Source of the DNA: Pseudomonadota bacterium
GTDB taxonomy: Bacteria; Pseudomonadota; Alphaproteobacteria; Rhizobiales; Rhizobiaceae
Length of the DNA: 5,737 nucleotides
Reading direction: 5' to 3'
Assembly (NCBI GenBank): GCA_023428515.1
Contig: JAEYXI010000312.1
Location: 1 to 5,737, forward strand
Shown one piece after another: positions 1 through 5,737 of this stretch. Numbering within the stretch: position 1 is the first letter of the stretch; the number at the start of each line of letters is the position of its first letter. A program made the position numbers and the translations under genes. The notes beneath the pieces were generated by a model that was not told where the DNA came from, made no database searches, and saw nothing but the letters and a program-made list of their open reading frames with translations.

Positions 1-761
1 TATCTTGCCAGCCAGCCGCCATCGACCGGCACCACCGCGCCATGCATGTAGGCCGAAGCCGGCGCGAGCAGGAAGACGGCTGCGTCGCCTATGTCTTCCG
101 GCCTGCCCCAGCGTCCCGCCGGAATGCGGCCAAGGATGGCGGTGCTACGGTCGGGATCGTTGCGCAGCGCCTCGGTGTTGTTGCTGACGATGTAGCCCGG
201 CGCGATGGCATTGACGTTTATGCCCTTTGCTGCCCATTCGCAGGCGAGCAGCCGCGTGATGCCGAGCGCGCCGTGCTTGGAGGCGGTGTAGGAGGCGACG
301 CGGATGCCACCCTGAAACGAGAGCACCGAGGCGATGTTGACGATGCGGCCCTCGCGCTTCGCGGCGAGCGCTTTCCTGGCGAAGGCCTGGCAGAGGAAGA
401 ACAGCGACTTCAGGTTGACGTCCATGACGTCGTCCCAGTCGTCCTCCGAAAAATCGACCGCATCAGCGCGGCGGATGATACCGGCATTGTTGACCAGCCC
501 GTCGACCGGTCCGGCAGCCCATACGCTATCGAGCATCGTGCTTGCCGCGGCATGGTCGGCAAGATCGCAGGCAACAGGCGCGAAGGCGCCGCCTGCGGCT
601 TCAACCAGCGCCGCCGTCTCGTCCATCGAGGAACGCCCGACGCCGATCACCGTGCCGCCCGCCTTGGCGACCGAAACCGATATGCCCTGTCCGATGCCGG
701 TATTGGCGCCGGTCACGACGATCCGCTTGCCGGCCAGACTGAATGCCGACAGGTCCGTCAT
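1..761 (-). CDS. kduD: KduD: 2-dehydro-3-deoxy-D-gluconate 5-dehydrogenase (SDR family), stop codon cut by window edge
   Basis: Short-chain dehydrogenase that reduces 3-deoxy-D-glycero-2,5-hexodiulosonate to 2-keto-3-deoxygluconate (KDG) with NAD(P)H in the cytoplasm, directly after KduI. Reading from the ATG at 761 gives 253 residues. They end in DGGWLAR, the terminus I recall for E. coli KduD, which is also 253 residues long. Two bases (TA) of what is probably a TAA or TAG stop remain at the edge, so the protein is probably complete. Visible SDR features are the nucleotide-binding TGxxxGxG (T17-G24), NNAG at 91-94, and the catalytic set N116, S145, Y158 and K162 (YTASK). The family-typical stretches SFQGGIRV (148-155), NAIAPGY (184-190) and IPAGRWG (213-219) separate it from generic SDRs. 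The start overlaps the kduI stop in an ATGA, with GGAG eight bases upstream, indicating coupled translation. A related gluconate dehydrogenase is the only serious alternative. Confidence 0.95.
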   Translation of the reverse strand, partial: MTDLSAFSLAGKRIVVTGANTGIGQGISVSVAKAGGTVIGVGRSSMDETAALVEAAGGAFAPVACDLADHAAASTMLDSVWAAGPVDGLVNNAGIIRRADAVDFSEDDWDDVMDVNLKSLFFLCQAFARKALAAKREGRIVNIASVLSFQGGIRVASYTASKHGALGITRLLACEWAAKGINVNAIAPGYIVSNNTEALRNDPDRSTAILGRIPAGRWGRPEDIGDAAVFLLAPASAYMHGAVVPVDGGWLAR

Positions 762-1600
762 CGTAAGGTCTCCAGCGGCACGGGATCGACATCCGTATAG
801 TCGACATTGTCGCCCGCCATCGCCCAGATGAAGGCGTAGTTCGAGGTGCCCGCTCCCGAATGGATCGACCAGGGCGGCGACAGCACCGCCTCCTCGTTCT
901 GCATCACGATGTGCCGCGTCTCGTCCGGTTCGCCGAACAAGTGGAAGACGCGCGCCGTCTCCGGCAGGTCGAAGTAGAGATAGACCTCCATGCGGCGGTC
1001 GTGCACGTGAGCTGGCATGGTGTTCCAGACGGAGCCCTCGGCGAGTTCAGTCATGCCGACGACGAGCTGGCAGGTCTTCACCCCCTCTGCGTGGATGAAC
1101 TGGAAGATCGAGCGTTCGTTCGAGGTCTTCTGGCTGCCGAGGTCGAGCCGTTTGGCATCGCCGATGCGGATGACCTTCGTCGGATGCGTCTGGTGAGCCG
1201 GCGCGCTGAGCAGGTAGAATTTCGCCGGCGAAGACGCATCTTCCGACGAGAAGCTCACCGTCTCCGTGCCCATGCCGACATAGATCATGTCGCGCGGCTC
1301 GAGCCTGTGATCCTCGCCGCCTGCATGAACCGTTCCCGCGCCGCCGACATTGACGGCGATCAGTTCGCGGCGGTCGAGGAAATTCTTCGTCCCCGTCGGC
1401 TTGATCGTCGCAAGCTCCAGCGCATCGCCCGCAGGCACCGCGCCCCCGACGATCATGCGGTCGTAATGCGTATAGGTGAGGCTGATCCGTCCCGGCTGGA
1501 ACAGGTCGCCGATGTGAAAATGGCTGCGCAGCTCGTCGGTCGCCATGGCAGCGGCGGCCTGCGGATCGATGGCATAGCGGGACGTGTATTCAACAGTCAT
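758..1600 (-). CDS. kduI: KduI: 5-dehydro-4-deoxy-D-glucuronate isomerase
   Basis: Zinc-dependent cupin-type isomerase converting 5-keto-4-deoxyuronate, the product of unsaturated uronide cleavage, to 3-deoxy-D-glycero-2,5-hexodiulosonate for KduD. The product is 280 residues, against 278 in E. coli KduI. The family's zinc ligands (H196, H198, E203, H245 in E. coli, from memory) fall at H198, H200, E205 and H247 here, a constant shift of two. The first three form the HxHxxxxE motif in PAHVHDRRMEVYLYF and the fourth lies in PPWSIHSGAG. Other recognisable stretches are FQPGRISLTYTHYDRMIVGG (35-53) and PTGTKNFLDRREL (68-80). I chose the ATG at 1600 because the protein then starts like the family (VEYTSRYAIDP) and GAG lies eight bases upstream; the frame stays open to 1861 but that part is inside the regulator gene. 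It lies 20 bp after the regulator and overlaps kduD by four bases. Confidence 0.96.
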   Translation of the reverse strand: MTVEYTSRYAIDPQAAAAMATDELRSHFHIGDLFQPGRISLTYTHYDRMIVGGAVPAGDALELATIKPTGTKNFLDRRELIAVNVGGAGTVHAGGEDHRLEPRDMIYVGMGTETVSFSSEDASSPAKFYLLSAPAHQTHPTKVIRIGDAKRLDLGSQKTSNERSIFQFIHAEGVKTCQLVVGMTELAEGSVWNTMPAHVHDRRMEVYLYFDLPETARVFHLFGEPDETRHIVMQNEEAVLSPPWSIHSGAGTSNYAFIWAMAGDNVDYTDVDPVPLETLR

Positions 1601-1620
1601 GAATTCTACTCGATTGGTTC

Positions 1621-2403
1621 TCAAAAGCTGCGGATGTGTGTCTGCGGCGGCGGGGTCAAGGCATAGCTCTCCTGCTGGCCAACGAGCCGCTCCCTGTAGC
1701 GCCGCTGCGCGGCCATCAGATGAGCGCGCATTGCATCGCGCGCGGCTTCGACATTGCCATCGGAAATCGCCTTCAGGATCGACAGATGTTCGCGCTGCAG
1801 GCCGGCGAGATAATCGTGGGAAAGCACTTCGACCGAATACCAGGGCGAGCTGCGGTCGCACGGGATCGTGCGGTCGCCGAGCGCATCGAGGATCTCGACA
1901 TAGAATGGATTGTTGGTGGCAGCCGCGATCTCGCGATGGAACGCAAAATCCGCCTTGCCGGTCGGCTCGCCCTGCTGCAGCAGGCGGTCGAACTCGAAGA
2001 ACGCCTCCTGGATGCGCGCTTCCTGCGACGTGTTGCGCCGCTGCGCCGCGAGGCCGGCGCTTTCGATCTCGATGCCCATGCGCACTTCGAGCACGTTGAC
2101 GGCCTGCGATATCCTGTTGCCGATGTCGATCGTGATCGAGCCGAATGCGAAGGCCGGGTGCTCGCGGGCGAAGACGCCGGCGCCCTGACGCGACTCGACC
2201 AGCCCGTCCGCCGCAAGCGTGGCGATCGCTTCCCGGATCACCGTGCGGCTGACGCCAAATGTCTCGGTGAGCTGGTTCTCGGTCGGCAGCTTGCGGCCCG
2301 GCGCGATTTCGCCGGACAGCATCTGCGAACGCAATGTGGCTACCACGCGCTCGGAGAGCTTGGGCTTGCGTTCGATGCGCGGGTCTGGTGCGGCGTCGGA
2401 CAT
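1621..2403 (-). CDS. GntR-family transcriptional regulator, FadR/FCD subfamily, probable uronate-responsive repressor
   Basis: A 260-residue DNA-binding regulator. Residues about 14-80 form a GntR winged helix-turn-helix: LPTENQLTETFGVSRT is followed by the recognition helix containing R53 and R57, then the wing GLVESRQGAGVFA. Residues about 103-235 fit the all-helical FCD ligand-binding domain. D152, H156 (DFAFHREI), H206 and H228 are placed like the metal-binding Asp/His set of that domain, which often supports binding of a carboxylate effector. The ATG at 2403 is eight bases past the dctM stop, with an AGGTAGG ribosome site inside the dctM end. It sits between transporter and catabolic genes of the same operon, so it probably represses the operon and itself and is released by a uronate or KDG-like intermediate; effector and polarity are inferred from related ExuR/UxuR-type regulators. 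I saw no clear operator palindrome in the short gaps. The operator is expected upstream of uxaC. Confidence 0.9.
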   Translation of the reverse strand: MSDAAPDPRIERKPKLSERVVATLRSQMLSGEIAPGRKLPTENQLTETFGVSRTVIREAIATLAADGLVESRQGAGVFAREHPAFAFGSITIDIGNRISQAVNVLEVRMGIEIESAGLAAQRRNTSQEARIQEAFFEFDRLLQQGEPTGKADFAFHREIAAATNNPFYVEILDALGDRTIPCDRSSPWYSVEVLSHDYLAGLQREHLSILKAISDGNVEAARDAMRAHLMAAQRRYRERLVGQQESYALTPPPQTHIRSF

Positions 2404-2411
2404 CGCTATGC

Positions 2412-3692
2412 CTACCTGAAGACGCTGGGCAGCCACAGCGACAGCGCCGGGATATAGGTGACGAGGCCGAGCACGATGATGCCGGCGGCGTAGAACGGCC
2501 AGATCGAGCGCATCGCCTCCCAGACGGTGATCCTGCCGACCGCGCAGGCGACGAACTGCACCGCCCCCACCGGAGGCGTGTTGAGACCGATGCCGAGGTT
2601 GAGGATCAGGATGACGCCGAAATGCACAGGATCGATGCCGTAATGCGCGGCGACCGGCAAGAAGATCGGCGTCGCGATGATGATCGTCGGCCCCATGTCC
2701 ATGAAGGTGCCGAGCAAAAGCAGGATCACATTGATCAGCAGCAGGATGACCAGCGGATTCTCCGACACCGTTCCCATCCAGTCGATCAGCAGAGCGGGGA
2801 TCCTGAGATAGGCCATCAGCCAGGCGAAGGATGCGGCGGTTCCGATAATAAGCAGGATCATCGCGGTGGTGCGCACGGCACCGAGCGTCGCGTCGGCGAA
2901 ATTGCGCCAGCCGAGCGAGCGGTAGACGAAGAGCGTGACCAGCACAGCGTAGAAGACCGCAATGCAGGAACTCTCCGTCGCCGTGAAGATGCCCGAGCGC
3001 ACGCCACCGAAGATGATGGCGATGAGCAGCAGTCCCGGCAGCGAGTTGAGCAGAAACCAGCCGACCCGCGCGAAGCCCGGGAAGGCTTCGGTCGGATAGC
3101 CGCGTTTGCGCGCCACGAGATAGGCCGTCACCATCAGCGAGGCCGCGAGCAGCAGGCCCGGGATGATGCCCGCCGTGAAGAGGTCGGCGATGGAGATCTT
3201 GCCGCCCGCCGAGATCGAATAGATGATCATGTTGTGCGAGGGCGGCAGAAGCAGAGCGATCAGCGCCGCCATCGAGGTGACGTTGACGGCATAGTCCGCG
3301 CCGTAGCCGCGCGCTTTCATCTGCGGGATCATCAGTCCGCCAACCGCCGCGGCCTCCGCCACCGCGGAGCCCGAGATGCCGCCGAAGAGCGTCGACGCCG
3401 CGATGTTCACCTGGCCGAGGCCGCCGCGCAGATGCCCGACCAACGAGCCGGCGAAGGCGACGATGCGCTGCGCGATGCCGCCGCGCACCATCAGGTCGCC
3501 GGCGTAGATGAAGAAGGGGATGGCGAGAAGCGTGAAGACGTTCATGCCTGAATTCATCTGCTGGAAGATGACCAGCGGCGGCAGGCCCATATAGGCGATC
3601 GTCGCGAAGCTGGCGGCGCCCAGGCAGAAGGCGATCGGCGTGCCGATCAGCATGAGCAGCGTGAAGACGCCGAAGAGGATGAGCGAGGCCAT
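2412..3692 (-). CDS. dctM: TRAP transporter large permease subunit (DctM family)
   Basis: Integral inner-membrane subunit that carries the transport path of a tripartite ATP-independent periplasmic transporter, probably for a hexuronate given the neighbours. The 426-residue length is normal for unfused DctM proteins. It is highly hydrophobic, with about a dozen membrane or re-entrant segments (for example near 3-25, 52-67, 135-158, 172-194, 216-231, 274-296, 312-330 and 398-420). Family signatures are LLAIPFFIYAGDLM (55-68), GGISGSAVAEAAAVGGLMIP (104-123), PPSHNMIIYS (150-159), GIFTATE (234-240), MDMGPTIIIATPIFLPV (331-347) and NLGIGLNTPPVG (365-376). The ATG at 3692 directly follows the dctQ TAG stop (TAGATG), and its ribosome site AAGGAAG lies in the last codons of dctQ, so the two membrane subunits are likely translated together in fixed ratio. 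The substrate cannot be read from this subunit. Confidence 0.97.
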   Translation of the reverse strand: MASLILFGVFTLLMLIGTPIAFCLGAASFATIAYMGLPPLVIFQQMNSGMNVFTLLAIPFFIYAGDLMVRGGIAQRIVAFAGSLVGHLRGGLGQVNIAASTLFGGISGSAVAEAAAVGGLMIPQMKARGYGADYAVNVTSMAALIALLLPPSHNMIIYSISAGGKISIADLFTAGIIPGLLLAASLMVTAYLVARKRGYPTEAFPGFARVGWFLLNSLPGLLLIAIIFGGVRSGIFTATESSCIAVFYAVLVTLFVYRSLGWRNFADATLGAVRTTAMILLIIGTAASFAWLMAYLRIPALLIDWMGTVSENPLVILLLINVILLLLGTFMDMGPTIIIATPIFLPVAAHYGIDPVHFGVILILNLGIGLNTPPVGAVQFVACAVGRITVWEAMRSIWPFYAAGIIVLGLVTYIPALSLWLPSVFR

Positions 3693-4283
3693 CTAGACTT
3701 CCTTCACTTCGCTGATCGACGGGACCTCGTCCTGTTCGTGCAAATCCTTGTCGACGTCCACCCCGGACCAGCGCAGCACGAGGCGTTCGAGCGAGAAGAG
3801 TGCGATCAGTGCTCCGCCGGCCGCGAGCGGCAAATAGCGGAAGGCGCCGGATATGCCGAGCGCCGGCATGACCTCGCTCCATTGGAGGCGCATCAGCGCG
3901 ATGCCGTACCAGACCATGCCGAAAGCGAAGGCGAGGACGACGACGTCGGATATGGAGCGCAGTATCTTCTTGCTGCCGGGCGGCAGGACATAGAGCAGCA
4001 CGTCGAAGCCGAGATGATAGTTCTCGCGCACGCCGACGGCAGCGCCGAGGAAGATGAACCAGCTCATGATGAGGATGGCGGTGAGCTCGGTCCATGCATT
4101 GCTGTGGTTGAGCACATAGCGCAGGAACACCTGCCACAGCACGATCACCGACATGACCACAAGCCCCGTCCCGGCGATGTAGAGCGAAGCGGTCGACACG
4201 GCCGAAAGCGTCCGGCCTATCACGCCCGGCTCCGCCGGGCGGTCAGGCGCAGGCGCGCCGTCTATGCTGATTGGTCCCTGCAT
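3693..4283 (-). CDS. dctQ: TRAP transporter small permease subunit (DctQ family)
   Basis: Small membrane subunit that pairs with DctM and is thought to help dock the periplasmic binding protein. The 196 residues contain four predicted membrane segments (about 33-55, 66-85, 111-131 and 149-168), the usual DctQ topology. VLWQVFLRYVLN precedes the AWTEL stretch (W64, E66), and the conserved RENYHLGFD motif (86-94) lies just after the second segment. The N-terminal extension of about 25 residues is rich in proline and charged residues, and the C-terminal tail (about 172-196) is strongly acidic; both are probably cytoplasmic. The ATG at 4283 is supported by GGAGGA seven bases upstream, which lies partly inside a small hairpin. 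The stop touches the dctM start. It is preceded by the longest gap in the operon (58 bp), after dctP. Confidence 0.95.
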   Translation of the reverse strand: MQGPISIDGAPAPDRPAEPGVIGRTLSAVSTASLYIAGTGLVVMSVIVLWQVFLRYVLNHSNAWTELTAILIMSWFIFLGAAVGVRENYHLGFDVLLYVLPPGSKKILRSISDVVVLAFAFGMVWYGIALMRLQWSEVMPALGISGAFRYLPLAAGGALIALFSLERLVLRWSGVDVDKDLHEQDEVPSISEVKEV

Positions 4284-4290
4284 GTCGGGT

Positions 4291-4296
4291 TCCTCC
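4291..4296 (-). promoter_or_regulatory. Strong dctQ Shine-Dalgarno, partly inside a hairpin stem
   Basis: On the minus strand GGAGGA lies seven bases before the dctQ ATG, a near-ideal ribosome site. Most of it (4293-4296) forms one arm of a 5-bp inverted repeat with a four-base loop (4293-4297 pairs with 4302-4306), so access by ribosomes could be reduced when the hairpin forms. The repeat is seen directly; the effect on translation is inference. Confidence 0.55.
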
Positions 4297-4304
4297 GCGA
4301 TCGG

Positions 4305-4331
4305 AGAGGCCGCAGCAACGCCACGGCCTCT
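4305..4331 (-). promoter_or_regulatory. Intercistronic hairpin between dctP and dctQ
   Basis: In the RNA sense a perfect 8-bp stem, AGAGGCCG with CGGCCTCT, encloses an 11-base loop (4313-4323). It starts about ten bases after the dctP stop codon. No U-run follows, so it is not a standard intrinsic terminator. Structures at this position in solute-binding-protein operons commonly protect the upstream mRNA from 3' exonucleases or cause partial read-through, giving more binding protein than membrane subunits. That role is inferred here from position and structure. Confidence 0.5.
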
Positions 4332-4341
4332 TCGGGCGTGC

Positions 4342-5319
4342 CTATTTCACCGCCTGGATGCGGGCGACGAGGTCTTTGAGTTCCGGCGTGTTGACGTATT
4401 TCTCGTAGACCGGCTTCATCGCGTCGATGAAAGGCTGCTTGTCCGGCGTGGTGATCTGCGAGCCGGCGTCCTCGACGATCTTGCGCGATTCGGCGACGCG
4501 GGCGTCCCACAGCTCCCACTGCTTCTCCATGGACTCCTTGCCGGCCTGCTTGAAGATCGCCTTGTCCTCGTCGCTGAGCTTGTCCCACGACGTCTTCGAC
4601 ATGACGAACACTTCCGGCACGATGGTGTGCTCGTCGAGCGAGAAGTTTTTGGCGACCTCGAAATGCTTGGCCGACTCGTAGCTCGGGAAGTTGTTCTCGG
4701 CGCCGTCGATGACGCCCGTCTCGATCGAGGAATAGACCTCGCCATAGGGCATCGGCGTCGCGGTCGCGCCAAGCGCGGCGACCATGTCGACGAAGACGTC
4801 AGACTGGATGACGCGGAACTTCAGCCCTGCCAGATCGCCGATCGCGTTGACCGGCTTCTTGGAGTTGTAGAAGGAGCGCGCACCGCCGTCATAGAAGGCG
4901 ATGACGACCACGCCGTGCTGCTCGAAACCGGCCGCGATCTCATCGCCGATCTCGCTCGCCATCACCTTGCGGGCGTGGTCCGGCGAGGTGAAAAGGTAGG
5001 GCAGCGACGGGATCATGGTCAGCGGCACCAGGCTGTTCCACGGCGCCATGGAGACACGGTTGAGATCGATGACGCCGGAGCGCACCTGCTCGATCGTGTC
5101 GGCCTCCTGGCCGAGTTGGGCCGAGTGATAGACCTCTACCGAATAGCGGCCGTCGGTCCGTTCCTTGATCAGCTCGCCGAAATACTTCACCGCCTCGACG
5201 GTCGGATAGCCGTCAGGATGGGTGTCCGACGAACGCAGCACCGTCTGTGCCAATGCAGTGCCGGTCATCAATGCGGCGGCAAGCAGCGTCGCGCCTGCCA
5301 GTCTCGTGAAATGCAACAT
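4342..5319 (-). CDS. dctP: TRAP transporter periplasmic substrate-binding protein (DctP family), probable uronate binder
   Basis: Periplasmic receptor that captures the substrate and delivers it to DctQM. The 325-residue product begins with a signal peptide: a basic residue at R6, a hydrophobic core (about 8-20) and a likely cleavage after A24 (TALA|Q). The mature part shows DctP-family features: the SSDTHPDGYPT start (30-40), LGQE (69-72), the first-lobe region MIPSLPYLF (102-110), GGARSFYNSKKPV (145-157), LKFRV with R169, the arginine that normally pairs with the substrate carboxylate, and GVIDGAENN (202-210). R148 and N210 are further candidate ligand contacts. The DTHPDGYPT segment resembles TRAP receptors for hexuronates as I remember them; with uxaC, kduI and kduD beside it, a uronate is the best guess, but the exact sugar is unproven. 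The ATG at 5319 has GGGAGGAG just upstream. It follows uxaC by 38 bp and is set off from dctQ by a hairpin. Confidence 0.94.
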   Translation of the reverse strand: MLHFTRLAGATLLAAALMTGTALAQTVLRSSDTHPDGYPTVEAVKYFGELIKERTDGRYSVEVYHSAQLGQEADTIEQVRSGVIDLNRVSMAPWNSLVPLTMIPSLPYLFTSPDHARKVMASEIGDEIAAGFEQHGVVVIAFYDGGARSFYNSKKPVNAIGDLAGLKFRVIQSDVFVDMVAALGATATPMPYGEVYSSIETGVIDGAENNFPSYESAKHFEVAKNFSLDEHTIVPEVFVMSKTSWDKLSDEDKAIFKQAGKESMEKQWELWDARVAESRKIVEDAGSQITTPDKQPFIDAMKPVYEKYVNTPELKDLVARIQAVK

Positions 5320-5341
5320 GGTCTCCTCCCGTTTGCATGTC

Positions 5342-5355
5342 GGGCGCTATCGCCC
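5342..5355 (-). promoter_or_regulatory. Small hairpin between uxaC and dctP
   Basis: In the RNA sense, GGGCG and CGCCC form a 5-bp G/C stem with the four-base loop AUAG, beginning two bases after the uxaC TGA stop and ending well before the dctP ribosome site. No U-run follows, so it is unlikely to stop transcription by itself. It could mark an RNA processing or stability boundary at the 5' side of dctP. A stem this short can arise by chance in GC-rich DNA. Confidence 0.3.
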
Positions 5356-5357
5356 AC

Positions 5358-5737
5358 TCAAAGCCGGTACGCCTTCTTCGCCAGCGTATAGGCCAGTTCC
5401 TGCGCAAGCTCGTGCGCCTCATCTTCCCTCAGTCGATGTTCCGAGACGAGGCGCGCGAGGAATGCGCAATCGACCCGGCGCGCCACGACGTGGCGGGCCG
5501 GTATGGATGGAAAAGCTCTGGTGTCGTCGTTGAAGCCGACCGTGTTGTAGAAGCCGGCGGTCTCGGTCGCCAGCTCGCGGAAGCGCCGCATGCCCTCGGG
5601 GCTGTCGTGGAACCACCAAGGCGGCCCGAGCTTCAGCGATGGATAGACCCCGGCCAACGGCGCCAGCTCGCGCGCATAAACGCTCTCATCGAGGGTGAAG
5701 AGGATGATCGACAGCCGCGAATCGGTGCCCACCGCAT
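5358..5737 (-). CDS. uxaC: UxaC: glucuronate/galacturonate isomerase, C-terminal 125 residues only (cut by window edge)
   Basis: Cytoplasmic uronate isomerase of the amidohydrolase superfamily that interconverts D-glucuronate with D-fructuronate and D-galacturonate with D-tagaturonate. Only the C-terminal part is present: 125 complete codons plus two bases of another, ending in TGA at 5358. The family is about 465-470 residues, so roughly 340 residues, including the N-terminal metal-binding HxH, lie outside the window. The recognisable block is KLGPPWWFHDSPEGM, then a run ending in ETAGFYNTVGFNDDTRAF and PSIPARHVVARRVDCAFLA, which is characteristic of bacterial uronate isomerases. The frame is open to the edge and reads AVGTDSRLS at the visible start, so the gene is truncated by the window, not broken. 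It precedes dctP by 38 bp on the same strand and is probably an early gene of the same operon. Confidence 0.93.
   Translation of the reverse strand, partial: AVGTDSRLSIILFTLDESVYARELAPLAGVYPSLKLGPPWWFHDSPEGMRRFRELATETAGFYNTVGFNDDTRAFPSIPARHVVARRVDCAFLARLVSEHRLREDEAHELAQELAYTLAKKAYRL

Noticed and set aside
1601..1620. Separate promoter or GntR operator in front of kduI.
   Set aside because: The gap is only 20 bp and shows a ribosome site but no palindrome of the usual GntR form and no paired -35/-10 elements.
42..1666. Plus-strand open frames (42-800 and 860-1666) opposite kduD and kduI.
   Set aside because: Both are antisense shadows of well-recognised genes with intact catalytic motifs, and their translations look compositionally random.
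1601..1861. N-terminal extension of KduI by 87 residues.
   Set aside because: The extension overlaps the regulator gene and has no homology-like features. The start at 1600 gives the normal KduI length and N-terminus.
2334..3551. Long open frame of about 405 codons on the plus strand, opposite dctM.
   Set aside because: It is antisense to a clear DctM gene, is dominated by Arg, Asp, Glu, Gln and His in low-complexity fashion, and has no recognisable domain. This is the expected third-position shadow in GC-rich DNA.
1621..4137. Single 838-codon minus-strand frame that would fuse a long N-terminal region to the GntR regulator.
   Set aside because: Upstream of 2403 the frame lies within dctM and dctQ in another phase and encodes Arg/His/Ala-rich nonsense. 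The regulator's natural start with a ribosome site is at 2403.
4305..4331. Rho-independent terminator after dctP.
   Set aside because: The stem is good, but the minus-strand sequence after it is CCGATCGCGGAGG with no U-run, and the downstream transporter genes need read-through.
4264..5391. Plus-strand frame of 375 codons opposite dctP.
   Set aside because: It covers dctP completely in antisense, lacks any recognisable motif, and is explained by codon bias of the real gene.

Overview
The window is a compact, GC-rich (about 60-65% by eye) stretch of bacterial chromosome. All seven genes lie on the minus strand. Codon use, gene order and protein style (a DctP/DctQ/DctM TRAP transporter with a FadR-type regulator and sugar-acid enzymes) suggest an alphaproteobacterium of the Rhizobiales/Hyphomicrobiales type. 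That assignment is an inference from style, not from a marker gene.

In the direction of transcription (high to low coordinates) the order is: the 3' end of uxaC (uronate isomerase, cut by the right edge); dctP, dctQ and dctM (periplasmic binding protein, small and large membrane subunits of a TRAP transporter); a GntR/FadR-family regulator; kduI (5-keto-4-deoxyuronate isomerase); and kduD (its partner dehydrogenase, complete except for the last base of its probable stop codon at the left edge). Gaps are 38, 58, 0, 8, 20 and -4 bp, so this reads as one polycistronic operon with no room for large internal promoters. The main promoter and operator, and any terminator, must lie outside the window.

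The genes form a hexuronate import and catabolism unit. The TRAP transporter would bring in a uronate using an ion gradient. UxaC opens the saturated branch (glucuronate to fructuronate, galacturonate to tagaturonate). KduI and KduD handle the 4-deoxy-5-keto uronate released when unsaturated oligouronides are broken down, giving 2-keto-3-deoxygluconate (KDG). No polysaccharide lyase, unsaturated uronyl hydrolase, KDG kinase or KDPG aldolase is present here.

The few non-coding bases carry structure. A perfect 8-bp stem lies between dctP and dctQ, an adjoining small hairpin contains the dctQ Shine-Dalgarno, and a 5-bp stem lies just after uxaC. None has a U-run, so processing, mRNA stability or translational control is more likely than termination. 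No RNA gene, mobile element, CRISPR array or repeat family was seen, and no gene-free stretch exceeds 60 bp. I see a well-organised but largely conventional catabolic operon rather than a new type of system.
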